8,646 nucleotides of DNA from a bacterium (GCA_025362415.1 JANYGM010000448.1:1-8646); one strand, 5' to 3'; positions 1-5,762 are shown, numbered from the stretch's first letter. Made by a program: numbers and translations. Notes: generated by a model not told the origin, from the letters alone.

Positions 1-695
1 CCTTGTGCAGGCTCATTGATAGGGAATTTCACATAGCCGTTGTCATTAGAAACCACTTTTGACATCAAAGAGGTGTATTCAGTAGAAATATCAGTGTCAT
101 CAAAAGTAATAATAAGTTTAAAACCCATTACGTCTTCATAAAACTTCACCCATTCGTTCATTTTGCCTAATTCTACATTTCCTACGCAATGGTCAACGTA
201 CAAAAGTCCAACTGATTCTGTTTTTAAGGTACTTTTTGCAGGTTGATAACCTGGCAAAAATGCACCTTTATAGTTTTTGCGCTCTACAAACGTATGTATA
301 GTTTCTCCATACGTTTGAATAGATGCAGTAATAACTTCTCCAAACTCGTCTGTATATTTTTTAGGTGGATAAACGCTGATTGCACCACGTTTTGTAGTTT
401 CGTTGTAGGCACTTTCTGCATCATCAACCCACAAAGCAAGCACTTTCACGCCATCTGCGTGTTTGTGTACGTGTGCGGAGATTTCAGAATTACTGTCTAA
501 TGAAGTTGTAAGCACTAAACGCACTTTTCCCTGTGCCAACACATAAGAAGAACGGTCTTTTACGCCTGTTTCTGGACCTGCATAAGCAATAAGCTCATAT
601 CCAAAAGCCGACTGATAATAATAAGCTGCTTGTTTTGCATTGCCAACGTAAAACTCTACGTGGTCTGTGCCATTGAGAGGAAGGAAATCTTGCAT
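1..695 (-). CDS. hppD: 4-hydroxyphenylpyruvate dioxygenase, N-terminal part (cut by window edge)
   Basis: Converts 4-hydroxyphenylpyruvate to homogentisate in tyrosine breakdown, using Fe(II) and O2. The minus frame is open from ATG 695-693 to the window edge, giving 231 residues of a protein normally about 350-380 long. It begins MQDFLPLNGTDHVEFYVGNA, the usual start of the N-terminal vicinal-oxygen-chelate domain. The second domain opens with LLYVDHCVGNVE; His169 there matches the first iron ligand of the family (His161 in Pseudomonas). The visible part ends in GYVKFPINEPAQG, a conserved HPPD segment. The other two iron ligands (His, Glu) lie beyond the window. There is no Shine-Dalgarno sequence. 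A TAATTTTG box on the minus strand (751-744) could be the -7 element, about 45 nt from the start. The gene is divergent from the plus gene at 824. Confidence 0.95.
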   Translation of the reverse strand, partial: MQDFLPLNGTDHVEFYVGNAKQAAYYYQSAFGYELIAYAGPETGVKDRSSYVLAQGKVRLVLTTSLDSNSEISAHVHKHADGVKVLALWVDDAESAYNETTKRGAISVYPPKKYTDEFGEVITASIQTYGETIHTFVERKNYKGAFLPGYQPAKSTLKTESVGLLYVDHCVGNVELGKMNEWVKFYEDVMGFKLIITFDDTDISTEYTSLMSKVVSNDNGYVKFPINEPAQ

Positions 696-697
696 TT

Positions 698-735
698 TTT
701 GAATTAGGAATTTTAAATTAGGAATTAGTAATTAA
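698..735. repeat. Short AT-rich repeat of TTAGGAA-type units
   Basis: The hppD leader holds two close copies of AATTAGGAATT (around 702-712 and 715-726) plus degenerate units. A single related unit, TTTAATTAGGAATTAG, lies at about 6979-6994, just upstream of the 46-residue membrane protein. Such iterated AT-rich units look like low-complexity intergenic sequence. No function can be read from it. Confidence 0.4.
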
Positions 736-783
736 AGATTTTCCAAAATTAAGAATTTTTAGGTTACAAACATCTATTTTATG

Positions 784-791
784 TATATTTG
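784..791 (+). promoter_or_regulatory. Probable -7 box for the gene at 824
   Basis: TATATTTG fits the Bacteroidota sigma-A -7 consensus TAnnTTTG exactly and lies 33 nt before the start codon, implying a leader of about 25 nt. No convincing -33 TTG is seen 17-23 nt upstream; TTAGG at 759-763 is the closest. Confidence 0.55.
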
Positions 792-823
792 TACTTTAAA
801 ATATTTCTAAAATTATCCTAAAA

Positions 824-1531
824 ATGGCAAAGAAAATCCAAAAAGACGACCTAAATGTCAGTCAAATTCAAAAAGATTTTAATGAAAAAGGTAAGCAATA
901 CAAAGAGGGAGATTTGATTTTTATGTTTAATCTTAAATGTATTATGGACTATAAAACGCCACTAATGCAGGAATGGACAAATATTGATTTGCCCATTTTT
1001 GATACTTCTGAGCAGCAGCTTTTTGATAGAAAACTAAATGAAGCTACTAAAAACATAACTGGTTGGAGTGAGGAGGATTTAAAAATGAAATTTTTATCAT
1101 TTATTTTAGATTTAGGCAATCTTACCCCAGAGGGAAATATTGTTACTTTTTTTGATAAAATTATCTCTACAACAGTAGAAGGCATAAAATTAACTGTAAA
1201 ATCTGATTTTATGATGGCTATGGGCGTTTTAGATGTTGTGAGAACACCTTATTTTCATTTTCAAGAATACAAACCCTCCAAAAACCCCAAAGGCGACCCA
1301 ATGGGGCAGCTTTTAGAGGCATTTTTGATAGCACAAGAAGTAAATAAAAATGGTTTGCCTATGTATGGCGTTGAAATTATAGGCGCAAACTGTCGTTTTG
1401 TGATAATGGAAGGCAAAGAATACTGTATTTCTGAACCCTATTCTTGTGTCAAAAGAGATGATTTGCTAAAAATTATTGGAATGTTCCGCAAGTTTAAAGA
1501 GATTTTGATGACAAGGTTGATACTAGTGTAG
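824..1531 (+). CDS. PD-(D/E)XK nuclease-like hypothetical protein
   Basis: A 235-residue cytoplasmic protein with no signal peptide. Residues 127-173 carry the most recognisable part: SDFMMA, then FHFQEYKPS, then GDPMGQLLEAFLIAQ. Asp128, Glu148 and Lys150 have the D...ExK layout of PD-(D/E)XK nuclease folds, and the QLL/AAQ helix that follows is typical of a Bacteroidota family resembling the N-terminal nuclease part of type I restriction R subunits. The later VIMEGKEYCIS segment also fits that family as I remember it. No helicase, methylase or specificity partner is nearby, so this is an orphan and its substrate is unknown. The start is supported by a -7 box 33 nt upstream. It converges on the DinB-like gene, with stops only 6 nt apart, and its stop abuts a 33-nt repeat. 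Nuclease activity is inferred from motif layout only. Confidence 0.8.
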   Translation: MAKKIQKDDLNVSQIQKDFNEKGKQYKEGDLIFMFNLKCIMDYKTPLMQEWTNIDLPIFDTSEQQLFDRKLNEATKNITGWSEEDLKMKFLSFILDLGNLTPEGNIVTFFDKIISTTVEGIKLTVKSDFMMAMGVLDVVRTPYFHFQEYKPSKNPKGDPMGQLLEAFLIAQEVNKNGLPMYGVEIIGANCRFVIMEGKEYCISEPYSCVKRDDLLKIIGMFRKFKEILMTRLILV

Positions 1532-1533
1532 TA

Positions 1534-1566
1534 GCCCCTAAATCCCCAAAGGGGACTTTAAATACA
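1534..1566 (+). repeat. 33-nt dispersed repeat, copy 1
   Basis: Identical base for base to 2088-2120. The core is TAAATCCCCAAAGGGGACTT, with a CCCC-AAA-GGGG mini-hairpin. It lies between convergent genes and covers the end of the DinB-like gene: read on the minus strand it encodes the tail LKSPLGI and the TAG stop (1540-1538). Confidence 0.9.
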
Positions 1567-2080
1567 GGGTTTCTGTTTTTTCTTTTTGATATTTGATAGT
1601 AGAATATGCCATTCCAAAATCCTCATCAATAAAATTACTTAGTTTCATTTCAATTAAAGCTACTTTTATAAGTGCCAAATGATGAATGGTATGCTCCGTA
1701 TTATAAATTATTTCTCTAAAATAAGTCGTAAAAACGGGCAAATTATCTTCCAAATTTCCTGCAAAATTGACAACATCTTCAGTAACCATTTTTAGATATT
1801 TATCAGGTTTATTTACTTCATTTTCAAGGGTTTGCAAAGTAAATAATGTAAAATTTCTATCAGATTCCAACAAAAGATTTCTGTTGCGGTTTACATAATC
1901 AACATTATCATTATTATAGCCTTGCGTAGCACACAATAACATTTCTATAATGTGTCTTGTGTGGCTACCAATGCTCACATTTCCCAAATGTTCAATTTTA
2001 CTTACATATTGATAATCCTCTAATTTTGAAATTAGATGACCTAATGCTGCTAATTGCTCTGAAAGTTGTTTGAAAATCAT
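1538..2080 (-). CDS. DinB-like four-helix protein (putative metal-binding)
   Basis: A 180-residue protein with no signal peptide. GSHTRHIIE (His40, His43) near the N-terminus and NTEHTIHHLALIK (His130, His133/134) later give the separated histidines that bind a metal in DinB/YfiT-type four-helix proteins. DEDFGMAYSTIKYQ near the end is also familiar from Bacteroidota members. Family members are mostly of unknown activity; some are thiol transferases or hydrolases, so no reaction is assigned. The last residues, LKSPLGI, and the stop are encoded by the 33-nt repeat at 1534-1566, so the native C-terminus probably ended near KYQKEK. A second identical repeat lies 7 nt upstream of the ATG, leaving little room for a normal promoter. 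Expression may depend on reading through from upstream. Confidence 0.8.
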   Translation of the reverse strand: MIFKQLSEQLAALGHLISKLEDYQYVSKIEHLGNVSIGSHTRHIIEMLLCATQGYNNDNVDYVNRNRNLLLESDRNFTLFTLQTLENEVNKPDKYLKMVTEDVVNFAGNLEDNLPVFTTYFREIIYNTEHTIHHLALIKVALIEMKLSNFIDEDFGMAYSTIKYQKEKTETLYLKSPLGI

Positions 2081-2087
2081 GTTTTTT

Positions 2088-2120
2088 GCCCCTAAATCCC
2101 CAAAGGGGACTTTAAATACA
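2088..2120 (+). repeat. 33-nt dispersed repeat, copy 2
   Basis: Exact duplicate of 1534-1566 in the same orientation. It ends 7 nt upstream of the DinB-like start codon (2080), so the two copies bracket that gene as direct repeats about 520 nt apart. Confidence 0.9.
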
Positions 2121-2156
2121 TTTTTTGAAAAATTTTTATTTTATTCATTTTATCAC

Positions 2157-2224
2157 TTTCCCCATGTTCTACGTGGGGAGAGTGATTGTTTAAGCCCTTC
2201 AGGCTTAGAAATACATTTTTTGTT
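2157..2224 (+). repeat. Two-hairpin repeat, copy A
   Basis: Aligns along its whole length with 7554-7619. Hairpin 1 pairs CCCCATGT (2160-2167) with ACGTGGGG (2171-2178) across a 3-nt TCT loop, with one T-G wobble. Hairpin 2 pairs TAAGCC (2191-2196) with GGCTTA (2202-2207) across CTTCA. The tail ACATTTTTTGTT is shared with copy B. Function is unknown; it resembles REP-type intergenic elements. Confidence 0.75.
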
Positions 2225-2253
2225 GTATTTATTCCCCCTTTGGGGGTTAGGGC
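2224..2253 (-). repeat. Divergent inverted copy of the 33-nt repeat (copy 3)
   Basis: CCCCCTTTGGGGGTTAGGGC preceded by TGTATTTATT matches the reverse complement of copies 1 and 2, with several substitutions and a short deletion. With copy 2 it forms inverted flanks around the two-hairpin repeat. Its right end coincides with the first base of the MITE-like element. Confidence 0.65.
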
Positions 2254-2410
2254 AGTAATGTTAATTTCTATCAATGTTTGCTTTTGCTCTACGAGAGTGG
2301 CATAAATGCCACTTCTATACATCAAAAAAGTCATAAAACCATAAAATAATGTATTTTTTATGTAAAGCGGTGGCATTTATGCCACCCAAAACGAGAAATT
2401 AACATTACTG
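2253..2410. mobile_element. MITE-like element with 17-bp terminal inverted repeats
   Basis: CAGTAATGTTAATTTCT at 2253-2269 is the perfect reverse complement of 2394-2410. Inside lie two further palindromes, GTGGCATAAATGCCAC (2297-2312) and GTGGCATTTATGCCAC (2370-2385), which are also reverse complements of each other. Inner AT-rich stretches (about 2318-2329 and 2349-2363) continue the pairing. The arms are uneven: 27 nt separate the terminal repeat from the palindrome on the left, 7 nt on the right. GGG flanks both ends (2250-2252, 2411-2413) and may be a 3-bp target duplication, though G-rich flanks make chance possible. There is no transposase gene, so any movement would need one elsewhere. 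Confidence 0.55.
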
Positions 2411-2435
2411 GGGAGTTTGTGGGCTATTTGTGGGC

Positions 2436-2972
2436 TTACTTTACCGTAACTTCCAGCGTGAGAACAACCTCATCACCCATAATTACGCTGTTTCCGCCTA
2501 CGCCATAATCTCTACGGTCTAATGTAAGTTTTCCGGTAAAAACATTGTTTTTGAAAGTAAATGGTACAACAACACGTTTTTTTGTTTTGTCTTTCATTGT
2601 AATATCAAAATAACCAATGAAATTTCCACTTTGAGAACGTACAATTTCTGTTGTTTCCATTTTGATAGTTGGGTATTTGGCAACATCAAAATAATCATCT
2701 TTTCTCAAATGATTATCACGAGATTTGTTTTCTGTATTGACAGAATTAGCGTCCACAACTGCAGAAATGCTAGATTTTTTCAAATCTTTTTCATCAAATT
2801 TGATAGTTGCTACCAAGCCACCAAATGAACCATTGACATAAACACCTGCATTTTTGATTTTGAAGGTAATTTTAGAACTCGCAACAGTCAACTCTTTTTG
2901 CGCAAAAATATTACTATTTGTTGTGAAAACAATTAGAAGTAATAAAAACATTTTTTTTGTGATATTTTTCAT
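2436..2972 (-). CDS. YceI-like family periplasmic protein
   Basis: A 178-residue exported protein. Residues 1-25 form a signal peptide (KK, then the LLLLIVF core, ending NIFAQ). The rest is a YceI-like lipocalin-type beta barrel: SKITFKIKNAG at 33-43, GSFGGLVATIKFD at 48-60, the conserved RDNHLRKDDYFDVAKYPTIK at 85-104, then GYFDITMKDKTKKRVVVPF and the closing LDRRDYGVGG with VVLTLEVTVK. YceI proteins bind polyisoprenoid or quinone-like lipids in a hydrophobic pocket; in most bacteria the role is unclear, with links to stress. The gene follows the DoxX-like gene after a 171-nt gap, so it may have its own promoter. No TAnnTTTG box is visible there. A weak partial match to the TetR operator lies at 3041-3056. 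Confidence 0.93.
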   Translation of the reverse strand: MKNITKKMFLLLLIVFTTNSNIFAQKELTVASSKITFKIKNAGVYVNGSFGGLVATIKFDEKDLKKSSISAVVDANSVNTENKSRDNHLRKDDYFDVAKYPTIKMETTEIVRSQSGNFIGYFDITMKDKTKKRVVVPFTFKNNVFTGKLTLDRRDYGVGGNSVIMGDEVVLTLEVTVK

Positions 2973-3143
2973 TTGTTTTGGGTATTTTATTGGTTTTAAA
3001 TAATTTATAAAACTTACCTTACCTTAAAATTTCTATTAAAGTCAGATTAGTTCAGCAATTTAATAAAAAAATAGCTATTTTAGAGAAATTATTGCATTAT
3101 AAAAAATCAATAAGATAGTTTAATATTTTTTGTATTATAATTA

Positions 3144-3539
3144 TTATCTATTTTGAACTACTCTTTTATAAAATGAAAGTCCTTGCTCTTTATGCAAAAT
3201 CATAATAATAAGACAACAAACAAGCACTATTATAGCTAATCCAAAAAGCAATCCACCATCATTTTTAGAGGCTATTCCAATAATGGCTAAATGTGAAAGT
3301 ATAGCACCAGACATTGTGCCTGCACCAAAAAAAGCTCCCAAAAATGCAGTAGAAGGAATAAGAAGCAATATTCCTATAATTAGTTCTATTATACCCGTAC
3401 CAATTCTTCCCCAAGGTTCTACGCCAAGTTTGGTAAATAATTCTACGGATTCTGGGTGCGCCGTAAATTTAAAATATAGCGTTTGCCACAAAATAACGGT
3501 AGCTGTTATTCTCAAAATCCACGAAATGATATTTTTCAT
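3144..3539 (-). CDS. DoxX-like inner-membrane protein
   Basis: A 131-residue protein starting MKNIISWILRI. The frame stays open to an ATG at 3584, but that extension would overlap the upstream beta-barrel gene, and the MKNI start gives the usual family N-terminus. Four hydrophobic segments are visible (about 5-22, 46-63, 65-85, 93-113). QTLYFKFTAHPESVELF and LGVEPWGRIGTGIIELIIG are typical of DoxX-like proteins. Relatives include the small subunit of a thiosulfate:quinone oxidoreductase and partners in redox complexes; here the role is unknown. It starts 25 nt after the beta-barrel gene, so both are probably on one transcript. YceI and DoxX proteins side by side suggest a link to quinones or lipid redox in the envelope. 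Confidence 0.88.
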   Translation of the reverse strand: MKNIISWILRITATVILWQTLYFKFTAHPESVELFTKLGVEPWGRIGTGIIELIIGILLLIPSTAFLGAFFGAGTMSGAILSHLAIIGIASKNDGGLLFGLAIIVLVCCLIIMILHKEQGLSFYKRVVQNR

Positions 3540-3564
3540 ATTTATATTTTTTAGCTTTAGTTTT

Positions 3565-4266
3565 TTATAAAGAATATGCCACACCCAACATCAAACCTAG
3601 ATTTTTGTTACGGAAAGTGTCATTATTGAAGTTAGATGCAATTTTTTGATAGGTGGTATATTCTGTAAAAATAAAAGAAATACCACCTTTTAAGCTAAAT
3701 TTATCATTGAGTGCATATAATCCATAAAATTCAGAATTAAGACTGCCTTTGTCATAATCTCCAGTAAGCAATATATTAAAACTAGAAACTTCTGCTTGTA
3801 CACTACTTAAAACGCCATTTGACTGTAAAATGCCACCTCTTGGACTTCCAAAACTAAAACCAATAGCATCAATATTAAATCCTATGAGTAATTTAGGATT
3901 GATAGCATACGCTAAATGCACATTCAAATTAACAGAATTTGCTTGTGTTGTAGCAAAAGTAATGGTATCAAGTTTTGCCTTATTTTGAGGTTTAAAAAAA
4001 TTCCCTTCAGAAACTTCCGCAGGAGCAGTTATATAATTTTTATTACTACCAAAAAAGCCCGTATAACGTAAGCCGTAGCCTAAATAGAACTTCTTTTTGA
4101 GTGCAACAGGGTGCAAACGAAAGCCAGATGCGGCTACTGAAAAAGTGCCTTTTCCAACAGATAAAGATAAATCTACACGGTTTTTTACGGTTGGTGTTTG
4201 TGAATCTTGTGCAAACAAATTCAGACCAAAAACAGTAAAACAAAGTATTACAAGTAGTTTTTTCAT
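3565..4266 (-). CDS. Predicted outer-membrane beta-barrel protein
   Basis: A 233-residue protein of unrecognised family. Residues 1-20 form a signal peptide (MKKLLVILCF...LNLFAQ). The mature part is rich in alternating, amphipathic strands with aromatic girdle residues (FYLGYGLRYTGFF, VNLNVHLAYAI, SSFNILLTGDYD, FYGLYALNDKFSLKGGISFIFTEYTTY) and ends in a strand, NLGLMLGVAYSL. This is the pattern of small outer-membrane barrels of Bacteroidota. A porin, adhesin-like or lipid-handling role cannot be told apart. The gene lies 45 nt downstream of the YHS gene's stop and 25 nt upstream of the DoxX-like gene, suggesting one operon whose products span periplasm, outer membrane and inner membrane. Confidence 0.78.
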   Translation of the reverse strand: MKKLLVILCFTVFGLNLFAQDSQTPTVKNRVDLSLSVGKGTFSVAASGFRLHPVALKKKFYLGYGLRYTGFFGSNKNYITAPAEVSEGNFFKPQNKAKLDTITFATTQANSVNLNVHLAYAINPKLLIGFNIDAIGFSFGSPRGGILQSNGVLSSVQAEVSSFNILLTGDYDKGSLNSEFYGLYALNDKFSLKGGISFIFTEYTTYQKIASNFNNDTFRNKNLGLMLGVAYSL

Positions 4267-4311
4267 TGATTTTTTATAATTAAATTTTTTTAATTTTTTA
4301 TTTGAATGTTT

Positions 4312-4776
4312 TTAGCCAATTTTTATCTGCATTTCCTTTGAGATTGGGTTCATTTTTGTTCCATTTTGTGAGGGTATTAGTTCCCAACTATTGTAAAAAA
4401 GGTAGAGTTTATTATCTATAATTTTGAATGTTTCTGGGTCAATATTTACTTTTTCGTTATAGTCGCCCATTGCGTAGGCGCACCAGCCGCCATATTGAGG
4501 TTCGTATTTCTTGTAATCTTTCAAAAACAGGCTACGGTTGGCATCAGTTGCAAAATGATAAATAAGCCCATTGGCAGATGCAGAGAAAGTTTTAACACCT
4601 TTAATTGCTTGATTTTGAGTGAAATATGCCACCACGTCATATCCTTGTACGGCAAGTGTATTGTCAATGTTGTAGTGTTTTGTACGTAATGCAGATAATT
4701 CTGTTTGAGCATTAGCGTTATTTGCAAAAGTAACAGTCAGTATCATTGCAAAAAGAAAGAAAATGTGTTTTTTCAT
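4312..4776 (-). CDS. Secreted YHS-domain protein with a frameshifted C-terminus
   Basis: As read, 154 residues: a signal peptide (1-24, ending NNANAQ) and a YHS domain with GYDVVAYFT (45-53), HFATDANRSLFLKDYKKYEP (74-93), then QYGGWCAYAMG (94-104) and VNIDPETFKIIDNKLYLFYNSW (110-131). YHS domains are small, metal-associated modules found in copper ATPases and in secreted proteins; the GGWCAYA segment is conserved. After Trp131 the frame encodes an unfamiliar tail. One extra G in the GGG run (plus strand 4383-4385) would give W-GTNTLTKWNKNEPNLKGNAD and eight further residues, ending at TAA 4300-4298. That is the tail I expect for the family and makes 159 residues. So a one-base deletion, natural or from sequencing, is likely. 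The domain itself is intact. It heads the beta-barrel/DoxX-like unit, with a probable TetR operator just upstream. Confidence 0.9.
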   Translation of the reverse strand: MKKHIFFLFAMILTVTFANNANAQTELSALRTKHYNIDNTLAVQGYDVVAYFTQNQAIKGVKTFSASANGLIYHFATDANRSLFLKDYKKYEPQYGGWCAYAMGDYNEKVNIDPETFKIIDNKLYLFYNSWELIPSQNGTKMNPISKEMQIKIG

Positions 4777-4793
4777 TGGTTTATTTATTTTAA

Positions 4794-4812
4794 TTTTGTA
4801 CTAATCAGTCAA
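4794..4812. promoter_or_regulatory. Candidate TetR operator O2, upstream of the YHS gene
   Basis: TTTTGTACTAATCAGTCAA contains ACT-N4-AGT with outer TTG/CAA symmetry. It matches 16 of 19 positions of the site at 5486-5504, and three of the four central spacer bases account for all the differences. On the minus strand its edge overlaps a near -7 box, TAATTTTTG (4818-4810, one base longer than consensus), so a bound repressor would block the YHS promoter. It is 18 nt from the start codon. Confidence 0.6.
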
Positions 4813-4863
4813 AAATTAGATAAAAAAATAGGATTTATCTAACTTAAATTTTATAATAATTTT

Positions 4864-5445
4864 TTATTTGATAATTTCTAATTGTATTATTATTAGGGGC
4901 AATAATTCTTCTTTTTTTGTATAAATTCTCCTTGTGATATTCAGTCCATTCCAAAGATTTAGTAAGTATTTGGCAAGTAGGGCTGGATTTTGTGTTGTTT
5001 TTAGTTCTTTTGTTTCTTGTGATTTTTTGATTTGCGTATAAAAAATTTCTTCTAATACTTTAAGGTGATATGTTGCATTTGCCACAAGTTCATCATCAAT
5101 TCCTGCAAGTTCTGCAATGGTATTCCCTAAAATGCAACCTTTTGCTTGTCTTTCTTGCGTACAATCTGCAATGGATAAAAACATATCTTTAATTACCTGC
5201 ATTGGTGTTGTACTATTTAACAATTCTTCTCTAAGTTCTTGCAAAACAGCAGTTTCGTGAGTATTAACAGCTTTTATAAATAAATCCTTTTTACTTTTGA
5301 ATGAATGATAAAAACTTCCTCTTTGTAATTTCATTACACTGATAAGCTCTTCTGTTGTAGTTGCTTCATATCCTTTTTTCCAAAAAAGCTCATTGGCACT
5401 TGCTAATGCAGTTTTTTCGTCAAAAATTTTAGGTCGTCCAATCAT
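4864..5445 (-). CDS. TetR/AcrR-family transcriptional regulator
   Basis: A 193-residue protein. Residues 1-55 form the helix-turn-helix: GRPKIFDEKTALASANELFW, KKGYEATTTEELISVMKLQRG, then SFYHSFKSKKDLF, the classic TetR recognition-helix signature. The C-terminal ligand domain carries AKGCILGNTIAELAGIDDEL (about 101-120), typical of a common TetR subgroup. The ligand is not known. The gene is read in the same direction as the YHS, beta-barrel and DoxX-like genes but is separated from them by 87 nt holding its own candidate operator. A matching site lies over the -33 region of its own promoter, so it probably represses both itself and the envelope genes. It is divergent from the small gene at 5574. 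Confidence 0.95.
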   Translation of the reverse strand: MIGRPKIFDEKTALASANELFWKKGYEATTTEELISVMKLQRGSFYHSFKSKKDLFIKAVNTHETAVLQELREELLNSTTPMQVIKDMFLSIADCTQERQAKGCILGNTIAELAGIDDELVANATYHLKVLEEIFYTQIKKSQETKELKTTQNPALLAKYLLNLWNGLNITRRIYTKKEELLPLIIIQLEIIK

Positions 5446-5473
5446 AATTTGTTATAATTTTATTTTGTTTGTG

Positions 5474-5481
5474 CAAAGATA
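5474..5481 (-). promoter_or_regulatory. tetR promoter -7 box
   Basis: Read on the minus strand this is TATCTTTG, an exact TAnnTTTG match, 28 nt before the tetR start. A TTG (5504-5502) lies 20 nt upstream, a good -33 spacing, and belongs to the candidate operator. Confidence 0.65.
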
Positions 5482-5485
5482 ATAC

Positions 5486-5504
5486 TTTTGTACTGAATAG
5501 TCAA
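5486..5504. promoter_or_regulatory. Candidate TetR operator O1, in the tetR promoter
   Basis: TTTTGTACTGAATAGTCAA has the same TTG.ACT-N4-AGT.CAA layout as the site at 4794-4812. It covers the -33 TTG of tetR on the minus strand, as expected for autorepression. It also lies 7 nt upstream of the -33-like TTTG (5512-5515) of the divergent plus-strand promoter, so it might affect that one too. Confidence 0.6.
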
Positions 5505-5537
5505 GAATTATTTTGTATTTTTTTGAAAATATTTTAT

Positions 5538-5545
5538 TATCTTTG
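5538..5545 (+). promoter_or_regulatory. Promoter -7 box of the 62-aa/nucleotidyltransferase pair
   Basis: TATCTTTG matches TAnnTTTG exactly and lies 28 nt before the ATG at 5574. A TTTG at 5512-5515 could serve as the -33 box with 22-nt spacing. Both fit the choice of the 5574 start rather than the earlier ATG at 5469, which lies upstream of this promoter. Confidence 0.65.
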
Positions 5546-5573
5546 TAAAAGGAACAAAAAACAGTATAATTTT

Positions 5574-5762
5574 ATGGCAACTTTAACGAGATATGAAACT
5601 TTTGAAGAACTAAAAGCAGACAGACCTGCTATTAGTGGGGATTTGTTGGCGCAAAAATTGGAAAACAAGGATTTTGAAGAGTTTATCCTCTTTTTGAGAA
5701 AGCATATCATAGTGAAAAAGAACATAGATAATCTTTCAATTAAAAATGGAAAACAGATTTAA
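5574..5762 (+). CDS. Small protein, candidate partner of the downstream nucleotidyltransferase
   Basis: A 62-residue protein of no family I recognise with certainty. It begins MATLTRYETFEELKADRPAI and looks mainly helical and charged (LENKDFEEFILFLRKHIIVKK), with no signal peptide, membrane segment or DNA-binding motif that I can see. The frame is open back to 5469, but the promoter box at 5538-5545 supports the 5574 start. Its last 17 nt overlap the next gene, implying translational coupling. The order, a small protein followed by an MNT-type nucleotidyltransferase, resembles toxin-antitoxin or abortive-infection pairs. It is too short for a HEPN domain, so a classical MNT/HEPN pair is unlikely. 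The role as antitoxin or substrate is an inference from context. Confidence 0.72.
   Translation: MATLTRYETFEELKADRPAISGDLLAQKLENKDFEEFILFLRKHIIVKKNIDNLSIKNGKQI

Noticed and set aside
243..500. Open plus-strand frame of 85 codons
   Set aside because: It is antisense to hppD, whose minus frame encodes clear enzyme motifs over the whole stretch.
1495..1596. Possible frameshift at the end of the PD-(D/E)XK-like gene
   Set aside because: One extra T in TTTT (around 1502-1505) would extend the frame into the 33-nt repeat and beyond, with a repeat-derived tail. The present end, KEILMTRLILV, is plausible, so there is no reason to prefer the shift.
1534..2253. CRISPR-like array from the 33-nt repeats
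   Set aside because: There are only three copies, one inverted and diverged, with uneven spacing and a gene between two of them, and no cas genes.
2092..2376. Open frame of 94 codons on the minus strand in the repeat block
   Set aside because: It runs through the MITE-like element, the inverted repeat copy and the two-hairpin repeat, and ends in the repeat-encoded SPLGI. Its composition is explained by repeats, and no family is recognisable.
3068..3081. Palindrome AAAATAGCTATTTT as a terminator between the DoxX-like and YceI genes
   Set aside because: It has no loop and few GC pairs. In such AT-rich sequence it is likely by chance, although a T-run does follow on the minus strand.
3283..3570. 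Open plus-strand frame of 95 codons
   Set aside because: It is antisense to the DoxX-like gene, whose four membrane segments and conserved motifs are clear.
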